Of a stretch of DNA of 27,500 nucleotides, positions 1 through 8,434 are shown in pieces. The notes beneath the pieces are model-generated. The model ran no database searches. It had not been told where the DNA came from and was given only the letters and a program-made list of their open reading frames with translations. The DNA comes from Priapulus caudatus (Eukaryota; Priapulida; Priapulimorpha; Priapulimorphida; Priapulidae). Numbering within the stretch: position 1 is the first letter of the stretch; every line of letters starts with the position of its first letter. Position numbers and translations under genes: made by a program. Location: the NCBI RefSeq assembly GCF_000485595.1, contig NW_014577131.1, positions 42,035-69,534 of the forward strand. Reading direction: 5' to 3'.

Positions 1-590
1 TTCTCCTCCTCCTCCTTCTCCTCCTCCTCCTTCTCCTCCTGCCTCCTACTTCTCCTCCATGACCGTCTTCATTTGATCTCCATCACCTTCTCCGCTCCTC
101 CTCCCTCCCTCCTCTTCTCCTTTTCCCCCTCCTCCCTCCTCCTCTATGACCGTCTTCATTCGATCTCCATCACCTTCTCCGTTCCTCCTCCTCTCCCTCC
201 TCCCCTCCTCTTCCTCCCTTTACTCCATCACCTTCTCCCTTCCTCCTCCTCCTCCTCCTCCTCCTCTCCTCCTCTTCTCCTCTCCTCCTGTCCCCAACTC
301 TTCCTCCATGACCGTCTTCATTCGATCTCCATCACATTCTCCGCTCCTCCTCCTCCCTCTCTCCTCCTCCTCTTCTCTCCTCCCCCTACTCCATCACCTT
401 CTCCCCTCCTCTTCCTCCTCCTTCTCCTGCCCCCTACTCCTCCTCCATGACCGTTTCATTCGATCTTCATCACCTCCCCGCTCTTCCTCCTCCCCTCCTC
501 CCTCTCCTCCTCCTCCTTCTCCTCCTCCTCCTTCTCCTCCTGCCTCCTACTTCTCCTCCATGACCGTCTTCATTCGATCTCCCTTTCAGG
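1..590. repeat. Pyrimidine-rich (TCC)n minisatellite in an intron
   Basis: Almost pure CT on the plus strand, built of (CCT/TCC)n runs broken by a conserved spacer, ATGACCGTCTTCATTCGATC. The spacer begins at 59, 146, 308, 447 and 559. The block before 59 reappears before 559, a 500-bp offset, so the array has a longer-range duplication. The open frames through it (for example 146-631) are repeat artefacts. No exon is visible between here and 792. Confidence 0.9.
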
Positions 591-791
591 GGCAGGTACG
601 TTTATGTATACACAGGGTACATATATGCTGAGAAGATACAGGTCTGGTACACTTGTGTATACATATACGTACCTCGGGTACATATCTGTAGTACCTGATA
701 CGACAACGACTCCTTCAGCATTAGTAATTGTTGATTAGCACAAGTATCCATTACGTTACGAAAGTTTAAACGTACGATCACCCGTACATAC

Positions 792-953
792 CCTTGAGTC
801 CATCAAGACCAGGAAGTCCAGACTCGCCCTTCTGGCCACGCACACCGTAAGGTCCTGGTTCACCCTTGACTCCTATACCGCCAGATGGCCCTGGCACGCC
901 GTTAAAGCCACGATCACCCTTCGGCCCTGCTGGACCAGGGAATCCACGCTCGC
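792..953 (-). CDS. COL4A2-like: Exon 26: 18 uninterrupted triplets, 162 bp (last exon in window)
   Basis: 162 bp, phase 1 to 1, acceptor AATTTGTCCACAG|GCG, donor AAGG|GTATGTAC. Peptide [15 protein letters not shown] to GLPGLDGLK, no interruption. The reading frame leaves through a split glycine codon into an intron that runs off the left edge, so the gene is incomplete here. Confidence 0.95.
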
Positions 954-1230
954 CTGTGGACAAATTTACGAATTTCATTAGAGCATTATTAACGAACATT
1001 AGAATGTAATGCTTTCGTCTTGTTGGTGTATTAACGAACGCATTCCCGTAGATTCTCGCACCAAACTCGTGGGCTCGCGTGGATCTGATTCTCTACCCAG
1101 TGAATTCAGTAGTGAGATTTAGATTTATTACTCCTTATACGTTATACTTTTAGAACTCTCACGTTTAGAGGCATAGTTTTACTTTTGACGTGACAGCTTG
1201 AAAATATATTCCTGAAAAATTAAGACCTTC

Positions 1231-1360
1231 AAGAAAGGGAAGAAGAAGACGACGACGACGACAACGAAAAAGATGATGATAATGAAGAAGAAGAATAACA
1301 ACAAGAAGAAAACAAAGGAGATGAAGAAGAAGAAGAAGAAGAAGAAGAAGAAGAAGAGAC
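1231..1360. repeat. Purine-rich (GAA)n/(GAC)n microsatellite beside exon 25
   Basis: Imperfect GAA, GAC, GAT and AAC triplets, ending in a run of (GAA) up to 1358. It lies in the intron between exons 25 and 26, close to the exon 25 donor. The rest of this intron holds nothing recognised. Confidence 0.85.
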
Positions 1361-1372
1361 TATGGCAAATAC

Positions 1373-1486
1373 CGTCACGGCCAGGTCCACCGGGTGGTCC
1401 AGGGAATCCCCGTTCTCCTGCTGGTCCATTGTCTCCCTTTTCGCCAGGCAGTCCGACTCCTGGTATTCCCTGATTTCCCTTCATTC
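1373..1486 (-). CDS. COL4A2-like: Exon 25: helix with the GVGLPG interruption
   Basis: 114 bp, 38 codons, phase 1 to 1, acceptor CCTTACTTAG|GAA, donor GACG|GTATTTGC. Peptide [17 protein letters not shown] to GGPGRD. Gly-Val-Gly is a one-residue break. The donor is followed within about 15 bases by a long (TTC)n tract on this strand. Confidence 0.93.
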
Positions 1487-1851
1487 CTAAGTAAGGAAAT
1501 AATAAGTTAGATAGCAGCGTCATAGAATCCTCTGTCAGCCAGTAGTCCGAGTTATCTTATATATGAAAATGTAGCATATATACGACACGGTAATGATGCA
1601 AAACCTTTTCATCAAGAAGATATACAAAATGTCGTCATTCCCTCGTTGGGCGAATACTTATCGTTACTGCGCAGCAATTAAGTGACCAATTATTTAATAA
1701 TAAAATAATTGTCAGCCGAACGCAAGTAATTATATATAGGTATTTTTACCGAATTTCGTTTAATAGGCATCATGATCATGGTGATAAATATGTGATACAT
1801 CATATATCAGAGATATTATACATTATAACCACACACGGGGGTTTACCTTAC
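1487..1851. other. Intron 24-25, nothing recognised
   Basis: AT-rich intron sequence of 365 bp. No open frame, repeat or conserved motif stands out. Confidence 0.7.
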
Positions 1852-1959
1852 CTGGCAATCCTGGTAATCCTGGAAGACCATCATTACCAGATGAACCAGG
1901 TCTTCCGGCTGCTCCGGGGCGGCCATCTTGTCCGTGTTCACCACGTGGTCCCGTCAGTC
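1852..1959 (-). CDS. COL4A2-like: Exon 24: 12 uninterrupted triplets, 108 bp
   Basis: 108 bp, phase 1 to 1, acceptor TTGTCTTGCAG|GAC, donor CCAG|GTAAGGT. Peptide LTGPRGEHGQDGRPG to GLPGLPGLP, framed by split glycine codons. Confidence 0.95.
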
Positions 1960-2349
1960 CTGCAAGACAACATCGGTAAATTGTTTTAATATAAAATTCA
2001 AGTGATAACGAAAATTGTATGCCGTTTGATAAGATGTATTTTATTTCAGGAAAATCACAAGAGCATTGTAAGTGACAAAAATATAATTGAGCAGCAAACG
2101 TTTTTTAATTGACAGCGATATACAGCCACACGTACGCACGTACGCACATATTGGCGTACACACACATATTTTTGCTAGGTTATTATTTTGACAATAAGTA
2201 GAAGTCTTATTCACACACACATTGGCAACTTTAAGCATTGACCTACTAGAATATGCCACCCTAAATTTAATCGAGCCGTAATACAGCTGTGACTGTCGCT
2301 TTGCTCCATTTCACCACACACTCACAGCTATGTAGCCTCAGTCTCTTAC
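1960..2349. other. Intron 23-24, CA/GT-rich patch only
   Basis: 390 bp of intron. A stretch at about 2120-2225 is rich in CACA, ACGTACG and CACACACA, a degraded dinucleotide repeat. Nothing else is seen. Confidence 0.7.
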
Positions 2350-2439
2350 CTCGTACACCTTTCTCGCCCTCATCTCCCCTGGGTCCGGGCAGACCGTCCA
2401 GACCTGGCTCGCCCTTGATTGCCAGAATCTGATCGACGG
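2350..2439 (-). CDS. COL4A2-like: Exon 23: nine-residue interruption and an RGD triplet
   Basis: 90 bp, 30 codons, phase 1 to 1, acceptor TCTTGTTTTAG|CCG, donor CGAG|GTAAGAG. Joined to exon 22 it reads GSVDQILAIKGEPG, a nine-residue break, then regular triplets. GPRGDEGEKG contains Arg-Gly-Asp at 2372-2380. Joining to exon 22 makes the first codon TCC (Ser). Confidence 0.93.
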
Positions 2440-2459
2440 CTAAAACAAGAGCAACGCTA

Positions 2460-2503
2460 CCGCTAATGACAACAACAACAACAACAATAATAATAATAAT
2501 AAC
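2460..2503. repeat. (AAC)n(AAT)n microsatellite
   Basis: Short triplet repeat directly beside the left end of the dispersed repeat; AAT triplets also follow its right end (about 2970-2995). These may be the target context or the tail of the element. Confidence 0.7.
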
Positions 2504-2970
2504 TAGAGCACTCGGACAGCACAGACCTCCGCCAAGGCAGCTGAATTCTGTCACTGTGAAAATTTTTATTAATTAATTAATTAATTAATTGGATCCGGAT
2601 GACGACTAAAATGTAATCAATTCTAAGTTACCCAATTTCTGACGTATCCTAAAAAATTAATTAATTAATTAATTGGATCCGGATCACCACCAAAATGTAA
2701 TCAATTCTAAGTTACCCCATTTGTGACCTATCCTGAAAATGTTATTAATTAATTAATTAATTGGATCCGGATCACCACCAAAATCTCATCAATTCTAAGT
2801 TAGCCCATTTCTGACCTAACGTGAAAATTTTATTTTATGACAATCCGTCCATAACTTTTTCGGTTAGGCTGTACACAAACCCACAAACCCACAAACCCAC
2901 AAACACACAAACGAACAAAACACACGCCGGTGAAAACATATATCTCCTGCCAACCCCTTGGCGGAGGTAA
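2503..2970. mobile_element. Dispersed repeat with CCTCCGCCAAGG inverted ends and an internal triplication
   Basis: The left end reads AACTAGAGCACTCGGACAGC then ACCTCCGCCAAGG (2525-2537). The right end reads CCTTGGCGGAGGT (about 2957-2969), its reverse complement. Simple AAT repeats lie outside both ends. Inside, a unit with (TTAA)n, GGATCCGGATSACSACY and a shared tail occurs three times: GGATCC starts at 2591, 2675 and 2763 (periods 84 and 88). Further right comes TCCGTCCATAACTTTTTCGGTTA and CACAAACC repeats, then CACACGCCGGTGAAAACAT. I remember this combination as a common repeat in many animal genomes. There is no coding capacity, so it would be a non-autonomous element. Its class is uncertain. 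Confidence 0.75.
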
Positions 2971-3221
2971 TGATAATAATAATAGTAGTAGCTATTAGCT
3001 CATGACGTACGTATACGTACGTGCGCGTCGCAAAATTGAACCTTTTTGTTGATAAAACATTCACACGAAGATAACAGATGCGCATTTTTCTCATATTATC
3101 CAAAGAGTGGTTCCGAGCCCTGGACTCTATCAGTAGAAGTGACCGCTACTGAACTTGACTTGTTGCCTGATGCTCGCGCACACGATATTCTCTCGAATTC
3201 AGTTCGTAATCTTCTACTTAC

Positions 3222-3351
3222 ATCCACGAGGTCCTGGTGGGCCCATGTCACCCTGTTGACCTGGGTCACCCTTGGTTCCATTAAATCCATCCAGGCCGGG
3301 AAGACCGCTGCGGCCCTCTGCACCCGGACGTCCCGGGAGTCCGGACTCACC
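3222..3351 (-). CDS. COL4A2-like: Exon 22: helix with an N-glycosylation sequon
   Basis: 130 bp, phase 0 in, phase 1 out, acceptor TTGCATCAG|GGT, donor GGAT|GTAAGTAG. Starts [10 protein letters not shown], contains GFNGTKGD (an Asn-Gly-Thr sequon inside the helix) and ends GPRG plus one base of a serine codon completed by exon 23. The donor splits a non-glycine codon, the only such junction in the 3' part of this set. Confidence 0.94.
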
Positions 3352-3756
3352 CTGATGCAATCATAGGTCACACTGAGTCACACTATCAAGCGCCAATGCA
3401 CACTATGTCGCTACAGCTAGAAACTGTCGAAATAGCAGCTCAGCGAGTACGTTATCGAACCACGTGTATTTCACACCGAGCGCGTACCTGTTCCCACACA
3501 AATGACATAGTTGACAATGCTAAGCATGAGTATGAACAGAACCCGTGGTTATTCATCTAGTGCTGCATCAGCTTTCACATGTTGCACTCTAACGTCATAG
3601 AATATTACAACCTATCTTATACGGGATATTGCAACCCGGGACGATCCTGCGTCAATATTTGCATCAGGTTTTCGAATACCGCACAGACGGTCACCACAGT
3701 GCCGGTTCATGAACATTACAACACGACATTCGTGTATTCCAACAAAGGACTCGTAC
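3352..3756. other. Intron 21-22, nothing recognised
   Basis: 405 bp of intron with overlapping short open frames on both strands, none with recognisable content. Confidence 0.7.
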
Positions 3757-3872
3757 CTTGATACCTGGTAGTCCCTCAAGGCCAGGCATACCATCTAGAC
3801 CTGGTGGGCCACGGGGTCCGGGTTCTCCTGAGCCTCCGGGCCTGCCATCAAAACCACTCTCGCCTTTGTCTC
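3757..3872 (-). CDS. COL4A2-like: Exon 21: uninterrupted helix
   Basis: 116 bp, phase 1 in, phase 0 out, acceptor GCTTCTTTTTCAG|GAG, donor AAG|GTACGAG. Starts DKGESGFDGRPGGSG (after the split glycine) and ends GLEGLPGIK. Confidence 0.95.
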
Positions 3873-4049
3873 CTGAAAAAGAAGCCACATATGAGCACAG
3901 CGCTCGTCACGCGCAATAGTACACTAAATACACGCCATTACTCTCATACTACTACACTATCATTAAATTATTATTTTTATTTTTATAATAGTTATTATTA
4001 TTATTTATAGCAACAACATCATCATCATCAGCAGCAGCAGCACCAGCAA

Positions 4050-4050
<1 letters not shown>

Positions 4051-4147
<97 letters not shown>
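4051..4147. repeat. (AGT)n microsatellite, about 32 copies
   Basis: Uninterrupted AGT triplets for 97 bp in the intron between exons 20 and 21, preceded by shorter ATC and AGC runs (about 4018-4040). The perfect copy state suggests high length polymorphism. Confidence 0.95.
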
Positions 4148-4249
4148 ATTGCTATTGCACTATTAACTCGGGTTTTTATCATTCAAGTCGACCAACCACC
4201 CAACAACTGATACAGAATTTTTATTTACACGTCTACACAACTTCCGTAC

Positions 4250-4331
4250 CTTTAGAGAGGGTTCCTGGAACGTACGTTGGTTCACCCTTGTCTCCCTTGC
4301 TACCTGGTCGACCATCAATGCCGTTCAAGCC
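4250..4331 (-). CDS. COL4A2-like: Exon 20: helix with the GEPTYVPGTLSKG interruption
   Basis: 82 bp, phase 0 in, phase 1 out, acceptor TTCACTCACAG|GGC, donor AAAG|GTACGG. Peptide begins GLNGIDGRPGSKGDKG and then EPTYVPGTLSK. The break spans 11 residues (six, a glycine, then four) and keeps the register overall. Human alpha-1 and alpha-2 have interruptions after a KGEP- or KGD-type triplet in the same region. Confidence 0.92.
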
Positions 4332-4474
4332 CTGTGAGTGAACGAGTGCGGTAAGCAGGGAATTACAAAGGGGCTATAGTCTAGTGGTTTAACAATTGGT
4401 GATATATTATAGATAGCACCAAACAGTAAGACAACCAAAGTTCTACAGAGCTTAGTTAGGCTGTACATGTAATA

Positions 4475-4505
<31 letters not shown>

Positions 4506-4528
4506 CTAAGGCCTTGTGGTGTACGTAC

Positions 4529-4707
4529 CGGCTGGCCTGGGCGGCCCGAAGCACCTGGTATTCCATCCTCTCCTCGAGATCCTATGTCACCCTTCTCACC
4601 ACCCATACCTCTGTCACCGGGCGCTCCGGGGCGACCATCGAAACCTGACGTTCCCTTCTCACCCTTTCCTCCCTTGCTGCATGCATTGCATGTCCCACCA
4701 AGTTCAC
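4529..4707 (-). CDS. COL4A2-like: Exon 19: helix with a CxxC interruption (GGTCNACSKGG)
   Basis: 179 bp, phase 1 in, phase 0 out, acceptor TCCCTGCAG|GTG, donor CCG|GTACGTAC. The peptide starts ELGGTCNACSKGGKGEKG and ends GRPGQP. Two cysteines three apart sit in an eight-residue interruption that keeps the triplet register. Human alpha-1 has GESCLICDIDG in this part of the chain, as I recall it, so a Cys-x2-Cys loop here appears to be an old feature of the family. Confidence 0.95.
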
Positions 4708-4852
4708 CTGCAGGGAGATTAAGCGGTCACAGCTATCGTATTTTCGATATAAAGGTTGTTCGTTTGTACCTTCACGTAGAATTAATGTTTCGCGGGAATG
4801 CCACATCGATATTACGCACGACGCCTACGAAATTACCCTGAAAAATACAAAC

Positions 4853-4978
4853 CCTTAGATCCAGGGGTACCAGGGTAGCCATCACGTCCGGGGATGCCAG
4901 GGTAGCCAGCATTTCCCTTGTCACCGTCGGGACCCATTGGTCCAACAATCAGCGAATCATTCCTAGGACGGCAAGGAC
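4853..4978 (-). CDS. COL4A2-like: Exon 18: helix starting with a cysteine-bearing interruption
   Basis: 126 bp, 42 codons, phase 1 to 1, acceptor TGCTTCTCAG|GTC, donor AAGG|GTTTGTA. It opens GPCRPRNDSLIVGPMG. These are 11 non-helical residues with one cysteine and an Asn-Asp-Ser sequon, then 10 regular triplets ending GTPGSK. The acceptor choice matters: a nearer AG at TCCTAG would leave the wrong phase, while CTTCTCAG fits exon 17 exactly. Confidence 0.9.
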
Positions 4979-5156
4979 CTGAGAAGCAGTGGACGAACAA
5001 ACACAGTCATTCTCCTGCGGCGACAATAGATTTCGTACTCACTATGTTCACTCAAAACGTTTACCGACCGACTGCTAAAGAATGAAAATGTTGTAATTAT
5101 ATTATTATTATTTACTCGTTTATTGTGACCGTTTTTTTGGAGGAAGAGACCATCAC

Positions 5157-5333
5157 CTGGTGCACCGGCGGATCCACGGTCTCCCTTCTCTCCTGGTCGG
5201 CCATCCAAACCTGGCTGTCCATTCAAACCTGGAGGTCCCTGAATAGCTACACCTGGTATGCCTGATTCTCCCGTCTCTCCCTTCCCGCCGGAGGATCCTG
5301 GTCTTCCCTGGAGACCTGGCTGACCATCAAGAC
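5157..5333 (-). CDS. COL4A2-like: Exon 17: helix with the GVAIQG interruption
   Basis: 177 bp, 59 codons, phase 1 to 1, acceptor TTTGGAATAG|GTC, donor CCAG|GTGATGG. Starts LDGQPGLQGRPG; the single break is GIPGVAIQGPPG (four residues between glycines). Ends GSAGAP plus one base of the next glycine codon. The acceptor lacks a long pyrimidine tract, but frame and phase fit both neighbours. Confidence 0.94.
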
Positions 5334-5479
5334 CTATTCCAAATAGCAAGGTATTATGTTAGAAGCCATATTGTCAAAATGGCGATTACGATCCCAGCAA
5401 CCACAATGTTAGATCAGTTTGTGTTGCGCGATAGAGAAAGTGCGAATATTAACCAGCCTAAATAGACTCTTCGATATAC

Positions 5480-5596
5480 CTGGGTAGCCACCGTCTCCCT
5501 TCTGTCCAACGCTACCAGCAGGGCCTTCTGGACCGGGGAATCCTGGTACACCTGGTCCACCTTTCTCTCCCGTTAGGCCCATTGGTCCGGGCACAC
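5480..5596 (-). CDS. COL4A2-like: Exon 16: 13 Gly-X-Y triplets
   Basis: 117 bp, phase 1 to 1, acceptor GTGCTCTACAG|GTG, donor CCAG|GTATATC. Both ends split a glycine codon. Peptide [15 protein letters not shown] to GDGGYP, uninterrupted. Confidence 0.95.
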
Positions 5597-5792
5597 CTGT
5601 AGAGCACGTGGAAAACATGTCTTAAACGGCTGCATTGTGCCAGGGGAAGGAATAGAAGCTTTAAAACATACGGCAAAAAAGCAGCGGTGAAATTGACGAA
5701 ATTGTTTCCAGTGCACCACCCCCCGCGTTTCTGTTGCCATGCATGATTTTACCTGGCTGTCTAGATTAATCTTAATTCGAAGCGTCACCTAC

Positions 5793-5868
5793 CTCGTTCA
5801 CCGTCCAAACCAGGATAGCCAGGCTCGCCTGGTGGTCCGGGCAGACCCGGATCTCCTGCTGGCCCAAC
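5793..5868 (-). CDS. COL4A2-like: Exon 15: junction from phase-0 to split-glycine introns
   Basis: 76 bp, phase 0 in, phase 1 out, acceptor TCTGCTTCAG|GTT, donor CGAG|GTAGGTG. Peptide begins VGPAGDPGLPGPPGEPG and ends GLDGER, leaving the first base of a glycine codon. It is the first exon whose donor splits a glycine codon; exons 2 to 14 all begin and end on whole codons. Confidence 0.94.
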
Positions 5869-5925
5869 CTGAAGCAGACCGAGCGTGAATTTAACGTTGG
5901 AATGCGCGAATTTAACGTTCGCATC

Positions 5926-6060
5926 GTACCATCTTACCGTACTTCTTAACGTACCATCTTACCGTACTTCTTACCGTACCATCTTATCGTATTTAACGTA
6001 CGTACCATCTTACCGTACTTAACGTACCATCTTACCGTACTTAATGTACCATCGAGTTTA
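5926..6060. repeat. Tandem repeat GTACCATCTTACCGTACTT, six units
   Basis: Units start at 5926, 5951, 5976, 6002, 6024 and 6046, with period 25-26 bp falling to 22 bp; the last is cut short. A second small duplication (GCGYGAATTTAACGTT) lies just left, at about 5883-5920. Located in the intron between exons 14 and 15. Confidence 0.9.
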
Positions 6061-6134
6061 ATTCGATTTCAACAAAGTAACCCTCTACTTATAAAGCCGC
6101 GCCTGCTGTACTCTCGGTGGCTTTATGCACTTAC

Positions 6135-6251
6135 GCCTGGTTCACAGTCTCCGGCTTCACCCTTGGAGCCCTCACGTCCAGTAAAACCTGAATCTCCCTT
6201 GCTACCAGAAATGCCTGGCCAGCCGGGCTGTCCGTCATTGCCTCTGTCACC
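6135..6251 (-). CDS. COL4A2-like: Exon 14: helix ending in a cysteine-bearing interruption (GDCEPG)
   Basis: 117 bp, 39 codons, phase 0 to 0, acceptor CTCCTAACAG|GGT, donor GGC|GTAAGTGC. Starts GDRGNDGQPGWPG. The end GEAGDCEPG joins exon 15 as GVGPAG. This makes two adjacent breaks (a four-residue gap, then Gly-Val-Gly) with one cysteine. Human alpha-1 has a cysteine in a similar interruption (ECQPGPPG), as I recall it. Confidence 0.94.
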
Positions 6252-6584
6252 CTGTTAGGAGCAATGCCGCATTTTTCGAGGTGAGAGTTACATCAAATTA
6301 GATCGAAACCGATGATTTTAGTTAAGGAGATTTTTTCTTTAAAGTATTGGCTAGGAATTTACTAAGACTAATATTACGATTGCAATTTAGCTTTAAGAAT
6401 TAACACTTAAATATAAACTAGTTGGTCATGTTTTATATTACCCGATTTAAAAAATCTAACCACGTGATCATAATAAAGATCAAAACATATTATATTGATA
6501 ATATATCTCAAACTACAGTGGCTTAATATCATGTTTCTAGGATAGATCTGATCCACAATAGCTTTTCCTAGCAGTAGCAGCAGC

Positions 6585-6624
<40 letters not shown>

Positions 6625-6643
6625 GAAGCAGCAGGTATTTTAC
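6252..6643. other. Intron 13-14 with a (CAA)n microsatellite at 6571-6624
   Basis: 392 bp of AT-rich intron. The only structure is a CAG/CAA run that turns into about 13 perfect CAA copies, close to the exon 13 donor. Confidence 0.8.
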
Positions 6644-6688
6644 CTTGAAGCCCTGAATGCCTTGTGGTCCCGGGAAACCTTGCTTGCC
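6644..6688 (-). CDS. COL4A2-like: Exon 13: five Gly-X-Y triplets
   Basis: 45 bp, phase 0 to 0, acceptor ATGATTTTAG|GGC, donor AAG|GTAAAATA. Peptide GKQGFPGPQGIQGFK. A CAA microsatellite starts only about 20 bp beyond its donor. Confidence 0.92.
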
Positions 6689-6825
6689 CTAAAATCATTG
6701 AAAACAAAGATACATTTCTCAACGTGCACAAATAAACAGTATATATTTTTTAAGGTATTTCACAAACTTTCTGTTGAGTATTGCTGAATAAAAAAAAATG
6801 AAATAGCTATATAGCTTGTACTCAC

Positions 6826-6888
6826 TCTGGGTCCAGCTGGTCCTGGCACACCCTTTTCACCTTTCATTCCAAGTGGCCCGGGCAATCC
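6826..6888 (-). CDS. COL4A2-like: Exon 12: seven Gly-X-Y triplets
   Basis: 63 bp, phase 0 to 0, acceptor GTTCCTGCAG|GGA, donor AGA|GTGAGTAC. Peptide begins GLPGPLGMKGEKG and ends GPAGPR. No interruption. Confidence 0.94.
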
Positions 6889-7074
6889 CTGCAGGAACAA
6901 TGTATTTAAAATTAGCAATTTGTTGCAATACGGAAATTTTACGGAAATCACGTAAGGAAAAAAGATCTGCGTTTGATTTTTCATTCAAAACGCTATCTTT
7001 ACATGTGCTACGAAGCCGCAATTGTAATTCACTCGGACGCAAAACGACTTCACTGAGGATGAATTCATACTTAC

Positions 7075-7128
7075 TGAGTGACCGAGATCACCTGTCTCTC
7101 CCTTCATACCTGTGTTGCCATAATCACC
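7075..7128 (-). CDS. COL4A2-like: Exon 11: six Gly-X-Y triplets, 54 bp
   Basis: 54 bp, phase 0 to 0, acceptor TTATGTTACAG|GGT, donor TCA|GTAAGTAT. Peptide GDYGNTGMKGETGDLGHS. It has the 54-bp size typical of fibrillar collagen exons, which is uncommon in type IV genes. Confidence 0.93.
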
Positions 7129-7382
7129 CTGTAACATAAATATATTTAACAATGAACACTAATTACAACGAGTATCAAATTCGAGCACACAACAAGCATG
7201 TAGGGCATAGGCAAAAAACACAATGAACTGCTAATTATATAACCGGGTTATGTACTTGATACAGAAAATATTAGCCTTATAAAAGCAAAAGTATAAACAT
7301 AAAATTATGGGGGGGGGGGAGTCAGGGATAAATCGCTTATTTTATTTCAAATGTGGAACGAAATAAGAGCAAATTTTCTCAC

Positions 7383-7490
7383 CTTCATACCCTTCATACC
7401 CATGGGTCCTGAATCACCCTTAACAATAATCAGTCCTTTAGAGCCTTTGAATTCTTGAGTACCAGTTGGACCCGGTGGTCCCAGATCACC
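7383..7490 (-). CDS. COL4A2-like: Exon 10: helix with two register-keeping glycine losses
   Basis: 108 bp, 36 codons, phase 0 to 0, acceptor GCTCTTTAG|GGT, donor AAG|GTGAGAAA. The peptide contains GPTGTQEFKGSKGLIIVKGD. Glycine is replaced by Glu in TQ-E-FK and by Ile in LI-I-VK, with the frame of triplets kept. Human alpha-2 has a long non-helical insert near here (starting GIPSD), so the chain is flexible at this position in both, by different means. Confidence 0.94.
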
Positions 7491-7719
7491 CTAAAGAGCA
7501 AATGGAAATCACATTACCATATGGGTCTTCATATGAAATTCACAATTATTATATTTCAAAATAATAATAAACACGTTTATCATTATTTAGTAATCACGTG
7601 TACATGTATGCAAGTATATGTAAAACGATCCTGTTTTATCTTTTAAACATGAAATCCATACAATGGGTGGCTGCATAATAGCAGCTTTCTATACATGTTA
7701 AAAAGGTAGGCCACGATAC

Positions 7720-7797
7720 CTTAGTTCCTTTCAAGCCCTGCATACCAAGACCCATGTTGCCTTTTGGTCCCTTTGGTCCCAACAGACCAGCTGGGCC
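7720..7797 (-). CDS. COL4A2-like: Exon 9: helix with the GLGMQG interruption
   Basis: 78 bp, 26 codons, phase 0 to 0, acceptor GCAATTTTAG|GGC, donor AAG|GTATCGTG. It contains GNMGLGMQGLKGTKGD (the GD comes from the next exon), which carries a two-residue shift of the triplet register. Human alpha-2, as I remember it, reads GNRGLGFYGVKGEKGD at the matching place: same interruption, same flanking triplets. Strong support for alpha-2 identity. Confidence 0.95.
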
Positions 7798-8111
7798 CTA
7801 AAATTGCAAATGTGCACAACTATTAATTTGGGAATAACCCAATCGCTAGAATAATAATAATATAATAATCGGTGTTTCTATTTAAGATTATAGCAAATTG
7901 CAAAAACAAATTCCATCGTCCTAACAGTTATAAAATAATACATTTAATAATGAAACTGTAATTATATAATAATTAAGGTTTAATGATAAATATATTGGGG
8001 AAAAAAATCAAATGAAATTATAATACACAAATGATCTCACACCATCATATGTGCCTAATGCAAGCTGTGCGAAATTATAATTAAATCAAGTTTTGGTTTT
8101 CATCTACTAAC
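7798..8111. other. Intron 8-9, nothing recognised
   Basis: 314 bp, strongly AT-rich, with scattered AATAAT. No gene or repeat family seen. Confidence 0.7.
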
Positions 8112-8174
8112 CGGACGGCCGATAGGTCCCGGGGGTCCTGGACGGCCTGATTCACCATCGAATCCACGAGGGCC
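8112..8174 (-). CDS. COL4A2-like: Exon 8: seven Gly-X-Y triplets
   Basis: 63 bp, phase 0 to 0, acceptor TGCTGTTTAG|GGC, donor CCG|GTTAGTAG. Peptide begins GPRGFDGESGRPGPPG and ends GPIGRP. No interruption. Confidence 0.93.
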
Positions 8175-8434
8175 CTAAACAGCAGAATATTACAAACTTG
8201 TCAGTTGGCTTAGACTCAATCAACTCGACGTATACGCGTTTCACGAGTTCACAAACAACTTGGCATTACTCCGTGTAATCATATATTTATAAAATCTTTA
8301 ATAATGATAATATCAGACATGGTACATGGTTTTATCAGCATTTAGAGTAGAATGTATTCCGTTTTTGTCCGGTACGCAATGCATTTTGACAACGTTGAAT
8401 TTATCCAGTGATAATATTTCTATATTGAACTTAC

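Noticed and set aside
146-631. 161-codon plus-strand open frame rich in Ser/Pro
   Set aside because: It is the translation of the CT minisatellite; the same peptide recurs with the repeat and in a second frame.
1273-1473. Plus-strand frame with GPPGGPGNP-like residues
   Set aside because: Antisense reading of exon 25; collagen codons read proline/glycine-rich on both strands. The minus-strand frame has the splice sites and regular glycines.
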